DNA from: Moniliophthora roreri
Lineage: Eukaryota; Basidiomycota; Agaricomycetes; Agaricales; Marasmiaceae
Direction of reading: 5' to 3'
Assembly (NCBI GenBank): GCA_001466705.2
Contig: LATX02000133.1
Span: forward strand, 806,001 to 870,000
DNA length: 64,000 bases
Part shown: positions 58,221 through 64,000 of the stretch, piece after piece
How the letters are laid out: the number at the start of each line of letters is the position of its first letter
Position numbering within the stretch: the first letter of the stretch is position 1
Program-made: the position numbers and the translations under genes
Notes under the pieces: generated by a model
The model's input: the letters and a program-made list of their open reading frames with translations, nothing else
Database searches by the model: none
What the model was told of the DNA's origin: nothing

Positions 58221-60683
58221 TCAAATCTGTGGCCACGCCAGTATCCGTGCTTCCTTTCCGGTAAGGATGACAGTTTTGCGGTTCGCCCCACCACTACCCA
58301 AGTCAAACAGCAGTTCATATTCACCCGGATAAAGCACCTTATTCCCCTGCTCATCTGTCCTAGCGATGGAGCCCAGCGTGACTTCCAACGAAGCGATGGC
58401 ACCCTGTGCAGGTGCAATACCCCTGAGTCTGGTATACGAAACCAACTCTTTCAACGGAGCTGGTGATGGCCCTGCCTCGGTGCGGGAAAAGAGGAGCGCG
58501 ACAAAATCGGATGTCACCCCACCTGTGTTGGTCACCTCGACCTCGAATGTATCCAGGATTGCAACATCGGGATATGGGGCGTCAGACGATTCGGCCGCGG
58601 CGACGAGTTCTTGAATATCATAAGAGGTTGCCGTGTTATCTACCCATGCGAACCGGAATGTCGTATAGTGAAGCCCAAAGCCAAATTCATATACAGCCTC
58701 GCCTGTGTACCATTTGTACGTCCGTCCAGGTGAACTGCCTTCCTTTGGGCGCAACGACATGTCGGTCATTGGAACTTCGTCGACATATGAGGCTGGGTAC
58801 TGTGTAACAGGGAGTCGGCCTGCCGGAGACTGTTTGCCGGTAAGGATATCGAGTAATGCTGTACCCCCGCTCTGGCTAGGAAGTCCGGCCCATACGAGGC
58901 TATTGACCTAAGATAAACGAAGGGTTAACTCAGGATATGCCAGATATATTAGTAGGTAACGTACTCTGTCATCATCCCTCAGCCAAGAACAATCAACTTG
59001 ACCTCCACCCATAGAAACCACAATAAAAGGTTTTCCGACCGCCGCAAGCGCTTTTATCAAATCCAGCTGATTCCCAGTCCAAGTTATCTCCTCCCTATCC
59101 CTCTGTTCGTCTTCGATACTCAGATCCATACCACCAGCGTAAATAATGACATCTGAATTCTGCGCGGCTTCTATAGCAGCAGCGAATCCAGACGTGTCTG
59201 TCGAATTGATGGCTGTTCCGTACGCCCATGCGACTTCAAATGATCCTGCGTCACGAAAAGCTTGCAGTGGACTGATGACAAAAGGTGCTGGTTGTGCATA
59301 ACTCGATTGCATTTGCGATGTAGCATTGGAAAACGGTCCAATTAGGGCGACTTTGAGCGCGGAGGAGTTCAAGGGAAGTGTGCCGTCGTTCTTCAACAGT
59401 ACCATACCTTGGACAGCGGCGCGATAGGCGAGATCTTGTGCCTGGGGCGTGTTGACATCCGACCATCTAAGTTGTCGATAGGATTGGATCTCAGGTGGAT
59501 CAAAGAAGCCGGTTCTGCGTTATAGTATGTTACCAGCACATGAATGAAAGCTCTGGGGACGAGACGCACCTGATGAGAGAATGGTATTGTCTAAACAAAG
59601 CCCTCCGCAAATCATCCTCGGAAATGAGCGACTCATTCATCGCCTGGGCAAGATTATTCTGCAGATCCGTCCCTAAATCGATATCCAAGCCCGCCTTGAG
59701 CGCAAGAGCACTTGCATTCACGATACCGGTGTACCGATGGCCCCAGGCAATAGTCCCTACCGCACCATAATCTCCAACAATCGATTGCTCGTCCCCCAGA
59801 CCCCAGAAATCCCTGACCAGCGCCTGCAAAAGATAATCGTTGACACACGAAGGCACATCATTCACCCTGTTATAACTGCACATAACAGAAGCAGCTTTCG
59901 CATCACGTACGCAGCTCTGGAACGATGGGGAGTAGTACTCTGCAAGATCCTGTGTCGACACGATAGCGTTGAACGCTCCCCGATCGTTTCCGTGCCAGTT
60001 CTCGACGTCGTATGCAGCCCAGTGCTTGCAGTCGGCTATGACTTTGAGGTACGGCTTCGGGTTTACGCCACCCTGCATACCAGTGATGTACTGGTGCACA
60101 TACCGTCCCACATGGAATGGATCCTCTCCCGGAGTTTCCTGCCCACGACCCCATCTAGGGTCCCTGAACGGATTGACATTAGGCGAATAAAAGTCGATCC
60201 CGGATCGATTGGCATTGTGGAATGCACGAGCTTCGGTGCTCACGATGGTGCTCACGTTTAGAATGAGCTCGTCATCGAAAGCAGCAGCCATGAGGATTGG
60301 TGCCGGAAAGGATGTAGAGTAACTGAATTCACCGCTGGAAGAGAAGATGGAGCCAGGGCTGCCTCCGAAACCGTGCTGGATTCGCATGCTCAGTCAGACT
60401 CGGGCATCCAAAAGAGCTATGCCATGAAAAACCAACCCACCAAAGCTTCATTCCACCAGTTATACGCCGAAAGGCCTAGTCTTGCCACACCGGGTGACTC
60501 GTTCCCAATGTTTTGGATGAGCTCCGGGACTGTAAATTCGGCAACGACTGCTCGAGCTCGATCAAGAGCAGGAGCATTGGGGTCACAAACTAGATTCCCA
60601 GCTAGTGGACCGTGTTTACAGTCGGGAAAAGCACCTCGAGAGACCAATGCAAAAAAAGCGACAACGAGAAGTAAAGAACTCAT
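58221..60683 (-). CDS. GH3 beta-xylosidase (xylan 1,4-beta-xylosidase type), secreted
   Basis: Releases xylose from xylo-oligosaccharides. The signal peptide MSSLLLVVAFFALVSRGAFP leads into CKHGPLAGNLVCDPNAPALD, then GLSAYNWWNEAL, and, after an intron ending in cgaatccag, HGFGGSPGSIFSSSGEFS. GH3 blocks follow: FYSPNVNPFRDPRWGRGQET, PGEDPFHVGRYVHQYITGMQ, VIADCKHWAAYDVENWHGND, ASVMCSYNRVNDVPSCVNDY and SIVGDYGAVGTIAWGHRYT, where Asp in GDYGAV matches the catalytic nucleophile (SDxxAV in relatives). Next VLLKNDGTLPLNSSALKVAL, IIYAGGMDLSIEDEQRDREE, GKPFIVVSMGGGQVDCSWL, VWAGLPSQSGGTALLDILTG and KWYTGEAVYEFGFGLHYTTF, then a fibronectin-type C-terminus ending at 58221. It is complete and intact, and likely works with the GH51 enzyme on arabinoxylan. 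Confidence 0.93.
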
Positions 60684-61548
60684 ATCGTATGAGCAGAACT
60701 TGCAGGAAAGCTTTTAACTTCTCGCAGGCACCGGTATGCACATCAGAGAAGGATTCGGATTCGCAGCATACGGGCATCGCTTTCTCTATTGGGCCGGGAT
60801 TCCACCGAACAATGGCCTGAGGAGTTGGCAAGCAGCTCCTCCGGGGTTTTGCCGTTGCTGTATCCATATTTCTCTACGTTTTACAATCGAGAATCATCGA
60901 TATTAAGAACGAAACCTGCAACAGGGTCAGAACGTTGTAAGATGAAAACCAGAATGTGACGCGCACGATATCCATGAAATAGTGTTGAAACGTTCCACAT
61001 GCAAGTCCGTCCACGAGACCTATTTCTCCTGGTCGTTGTACAAGGCATCCGAGCTTTGTGATTCGGTATTATATCAAGCATCAAGGCGTACGATACCTAG
61101 TCATCCCTCCACAATCCGGCTGCTGTTGTCCGTATGGTGTGGTCTTGAGAAAACAGTGATAGCTCTTCTATGCCAGGTCATTGCACTCCTGGACCTAGCA
61201 TGTGGCAGCCCAATCTTGGTGATCTACTTGAACTGCCGAGTGTCCATTAGCTGTCCTTGCTGTCTTCCCAGGCCGAAAACGAGAGAAATACGACTAAACT
61301 TGGGTTCCGATTCGGCAGTTTCGGTCGTCCAGGGTGTTGGTTTCTCAAAATAAGAACATCAATTTCCTCCTGGTTGATCAAGCCATGAATTGAGGACGAG
61401 AGTCGAATTGAGGAACAGCACCGGTGATGGTACCCACAAGAGCCACAGTGACAACCTTGAAGAGCCGGGAGACGGTTTCTGTCTTTGCCTTTGCCGCTGC
61501 GTCACGTCACGCCTTGCAAGCTTACTCGACGCCAACCTCGATGCGTAT
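60684..61548. other. Divergent intergenic region
   Basis: 865 bp between the starts of the GH3 gene (minus) and the OXLD1-type gene (plus). No gene or RNA recognised. Confidence 0.45.
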
Positions 61549-62162
61549 ATGACCCTTCCACAATATGGGGTTCGGATTCTCCCGAGACCCAACTTTCATA
61601 CCTCTACTAGAAGACTTCAATCTACATCTACATCTACCCAACGCCCTACCCAAGTAGCAAGGGGAGGTCAAAACCTCACAAATCGCTACGTTCGGCTAGA
61701 AAAATCACTACGGGGAAAAAAAACCTTGGAATCCGACGTTCGCGAGCTACAACAGCATGTTCCGACTAGTAATACTGCTCCAAAGAACACGTTGGAAACG
61801 TTTAGAGGCGTGGTTATACCGGTGAAGCCAAAGGAACCTGCTTCCGATGGTGTGTGTGTGTTAATTTGTGGATGAAACTGAGGATGTTTACGTTTTACGT
61901 TTCAGAGTGTTGCATGTCGGGCTGCGCCGTCTGCGTATATGATCTGTATGACGAGTCTCTTGCTGCGTATCGAGAATCGATGGAGAAGGTCAAGGCGACG
62001 TTGAGGAAGATGGGTGTCCCTGAAGAGGAGTGGCCGATCAGCTTGGCTCCAGAAGTGAAAGAGAAGAGAAGGGATAATCCAACGTTGAGTGCGTTTGAGG
62101 AGATGGAGAGGATGCTGAAACTGAAGGGGGAAGAAAGAGAGAAGGAAAAGGAAATGAGTTAG
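61549..62162 (+). CDS. Oxidoreductase-like domain (OXLD1-type) mitochondrial protein
   Basis: Two exons (61549-61849 and 61906-62162). The N-terminus MTLPQYGVRILPRPNFHTST and RRLQSTSTSTQRP is rich in Arg, Ser and Thr without acids, a mitochondrial presequence. The domain follows as RGVVIPVKPKEPASD, then across a 56-nt intron ECCMSGCAVCVYDLYDESLA, the Cys-rich signature of the oxidoreductase-like domain (PF09791 type). The C-terminus is a charged helix (FEEMERMLKLKGEEREKEKE). In-frame sequence continues upstream of 61549, but this ATG gives the cleanest presequence. The biochemical role of the family is poorly known. Confidence 0.85.
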
Positions 62163-63708
62163 TCGACAACTTATCGCTCCGAGTACCTGGTCAATGATGA
62201 TGTATTTCGTCCAGCTAACGCTGCCACTATTCGACCTCCAAAGTCCGGATCATTTACTACGACTTGGAACGAAATATATGAAGGTGTTCGCTGGGTTTTG
62301 TTCAGTAATCGTTAGACGTCAAATTGAAGCCCCCTTTTGAGCCACTATTTTCCTCGCTGAACGTGAGTAGCACGGACCCGGTTTACTGTATTTAATTCTA
62401 GCGACTGCCTATTCCTTTCGGGGCACATATTTCGACCGTAATTAAGACTATTGCTCGTGAATGAACCACTACAGTCATTACGGGTTCCTTTATACACTGG
62501 TATTCCTTTATACAGCGGCCTCGGGATGGGTCATAACATTGAATTTTGCCCTGGACTTTTTTGTAAAATTAAAGATATATCATCTATCTTCAACATACTA
62601 ACTCCCAGCGACATAAAACTGACACAGTAAAATACAGTGCCCGAAATACAGCTAAGTATGAGAGTAATTTGCATGCTGTGATCTCTGGGTGTGGTTTCTT
62701 GCTACCAATTCTCAGCATCACCTTTCACCCGCCCATTAGTATTGTAGACAACACTTTTTGAGGTCAGAGTAGTTCAGTAAACACCAGAGATATGAGCAAA
62801 GAGAGTTTGAGAGGCTGAAAGAGTCACATCACGCCTTCCTAATGGGTCAACGGGGCCGGATCTCCTATAGGATAGTGTTAGTTAGCCGCTGCCCCAGGGT
62901 ATTGTGGGGGATGTAAGTAGGTCATGGTGGTGGTGACGAAGAGAGGAACGATGTCGGCAGCGAGCGCGACGGCTTCGTGACGTGGCTACTCGGACGTTGC
63001 CGGTGTCGAGCTCAGAGCAAGCTAGGAGTTGGAAAGTTTTTGAATCGGAATTGTTGCAAGTCGATATCTTGTGAGATCGAACGACGTCGAGGCCGCTTTT
63101 AGGAGAAATGTGGTGCCAGTACGGAGATGCAATTCCATTGACCTTGTCATATCTAGTCCAGGCGAGGCAGAGAGAGGACATGCGTGACTATAAAACGAAG
63201 AGTCGTCAAGAGATCCCATGTAGGCTTTGGCGTGGTGAGAGGCTGACTCTGATAGCCTCGATTTCACATGGCGCCCTCGCTGTCGCACGATCTGGCTCGA
63301 GCTCGCCAGACGGACTTTTCACTGGGATGCATGAACGTCGGCAGGCGTGAGGCATACACGCAATCTAACGTCATAGACCCCTCCATAAAGCAATCACGTC
63401 GCCTGTGACTGGTGTACAAAGGACCCAATTTCAGCCGATAAGGCCAAATTTTACTGATTCCTTTCATCGCATACCTATACATATTCTGATACTAGATTTT
63501 ATGTTCTAATGTTCATCTAGTTACATTAAAGATTTATGTAGTCCAAGCCGATTGCATCACAGATGCTCCCAACTTGGTTCCGAGGTGCAAAAAGATTTTG
63601 CTGTATAAAGGAACCCGTAATGACTGTATTAGAATTGGAGCTACGTTATCGTTTACAATGAAACACAATTTGAGAGAATACATATACATTCCATGTAGTA
63701 CATATCCG

Positions 63709-63747
<39 letters not shown>

Positions 63748-63757
63748 GAATACCTGT
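62163..63757. other. 1.6-kb stretch without an assignable gene
   Basis: Only short open frames, none with a motif. The end carries the long A run at 63709-63746. Confidence 0.45.
63709..63746 (+). repeat. 38-nt poly(A) run
   Basis: An uninterrupted run of 38 A on the plus strand. No coding remnant lies directly upstream, so it could be a slippage-prone homopolymer or the tail of a retroposed sequence. Confidence 0.95.
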
Positions 63758-64000
63758 CTATCCCATACACGACTTCCATCTCCCATCTGCGCTCTCTCTT
63801 CTCCATACAAATCTCTTGTTCATCAACTTGAGCTCTCTTACCCCTGGAATATGTTCCTGCCACGCTTCACGTATATCTGGTGCCTGTGACTCTTCACACA
63901 TAACTCTATGAGAAGCTCGTAATCGAAAATCCGAGTCTTGTATGAGATGCATGTGGACCTTGGTGAGTTTCGAAAACGCCGAAAGGTGCAATTCCGCCAG
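63758..64000 (-). CDS. Probable 3' end of a gene entering from the right edge
   Basis: An open frame on the minus strand runs from the window edge to a stop at 63758 with coding-like sequence (LAELHLSAFSKLTKVHMHLI, then EAWQEHIPGVRELKLMNKRF), ending RWKSCMG. The LxxLxLSxFxxLxxV pattern is reminiscent of leucine-rich repeats in fungal F-box proteins, but the piece is too short to call a family. Confidence 0.4.
   Translation of the reverse strand: MAELHLSAFSKLTKVHMHLIQDSDFRLRASHRVMCEESQAPDIREAWQEHIPGVRELKLMNKRFVWRRESADGRWKSCMG

Noticed and set aside
63709..63746. Poly(A) run as proof of a retroposed gene
   Set aside because: No coding or element remnant and no flanking duplication could be found next to it.
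1..64000. CRISPR arrays, rRNA or tRNA genes
   Set aside because: No spaced short repeats and no convincing cloverleaf or rRNA sequence was seen. A GGTTCGA-like match near 27984 lacks the rest of a tRNA.

Overview
The window reads as nuclear DNA of a filamentous basidiomycete, most likely an Agaricomycete. Genes are broken by many short (about 50-65 nt) GT..AG introns, and the content is typical of wood or litter fungi: GH51 arabinofuranosidase, GH3 xylosidase, a thaumatin-like protein, a microsomal P450, a UstYa-type protein and a GPI-type Ser/Thr-rich secreted protein. There are no bacterial operons. I assigned genes by joining exons in the correct frame and matching motifs known for each family. 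No database search was run.

Left arm (1-28.9 kb), normal CpG content. Two same-strand fatty-acid-amide-hydrolase-like amidases (one cut by the window edge) flank a thaumatin-like gene that carries two single-base homopolymer frameshifts. Next come an aminoglycoside-phosphotransferase-like kinase, then a divergent pair: a UstYa/DUF3328-type gene with an in-frame stop and a tiny secreted precursor peptide with a Lys-Arg processing site. A cyclophilin, a SET-MYND methyltransferase, a GPI-type surface protein, an Atg27/mannose-6-phosphate-receptor-like membrane protein and a GH51 arabinofuranosidase with extreme microexons follow. A decayed HNH-like gene and a gene of unknown family (28.1-29.5 kb) sit at the edge of the repeat island.

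Repeat island (about 28.9-48.8 kb). This AT-rich block has almost no CpG dinucleotides. It holds a nested LTR retrotransposon with exact target-site duplications, two solo LTRs in inverted orientation, a short TIR element, large diverged direct repeats, and decayed coding remnants. A single N at 39473 separates two identical 1,582-bp copies; this looks like two overlapping contig ends joined without merging. Paired repeat copies show CG replaced by TG or CA, the pattern expected from deamination of methylated cytosine. The right border lies inside a transposon near 48.8 kb, where CpG density recovers.

Right arm (49.2-64 kb), again normal CpG. A decayed copy of the 28-kb gene and a 21-bp minisatellite are followed by the COP9 signalosome subunit CSN5, divergent from an isoprenylcysteine methyltransferase-like gene. 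Then come a 3.4-kb stretch without an assignable gene, a P450, a convergent GH3 beta-xylosidase, a mitochondrial oxidoreductase-like (OXLD1-type) protein, a 38-nt A run and the probable 3' end of a gene entering from the right.

The GH51 and GH3 enzymes would act together on arabinoxylan side chains and xylo-oligosaccharides outside the cell. The UstYa-like gene beside a Kex2-type precursor peptide is the best candidate for an undescribed biosynthetic system, resembling fungal dikaritin-type peptide pathways.
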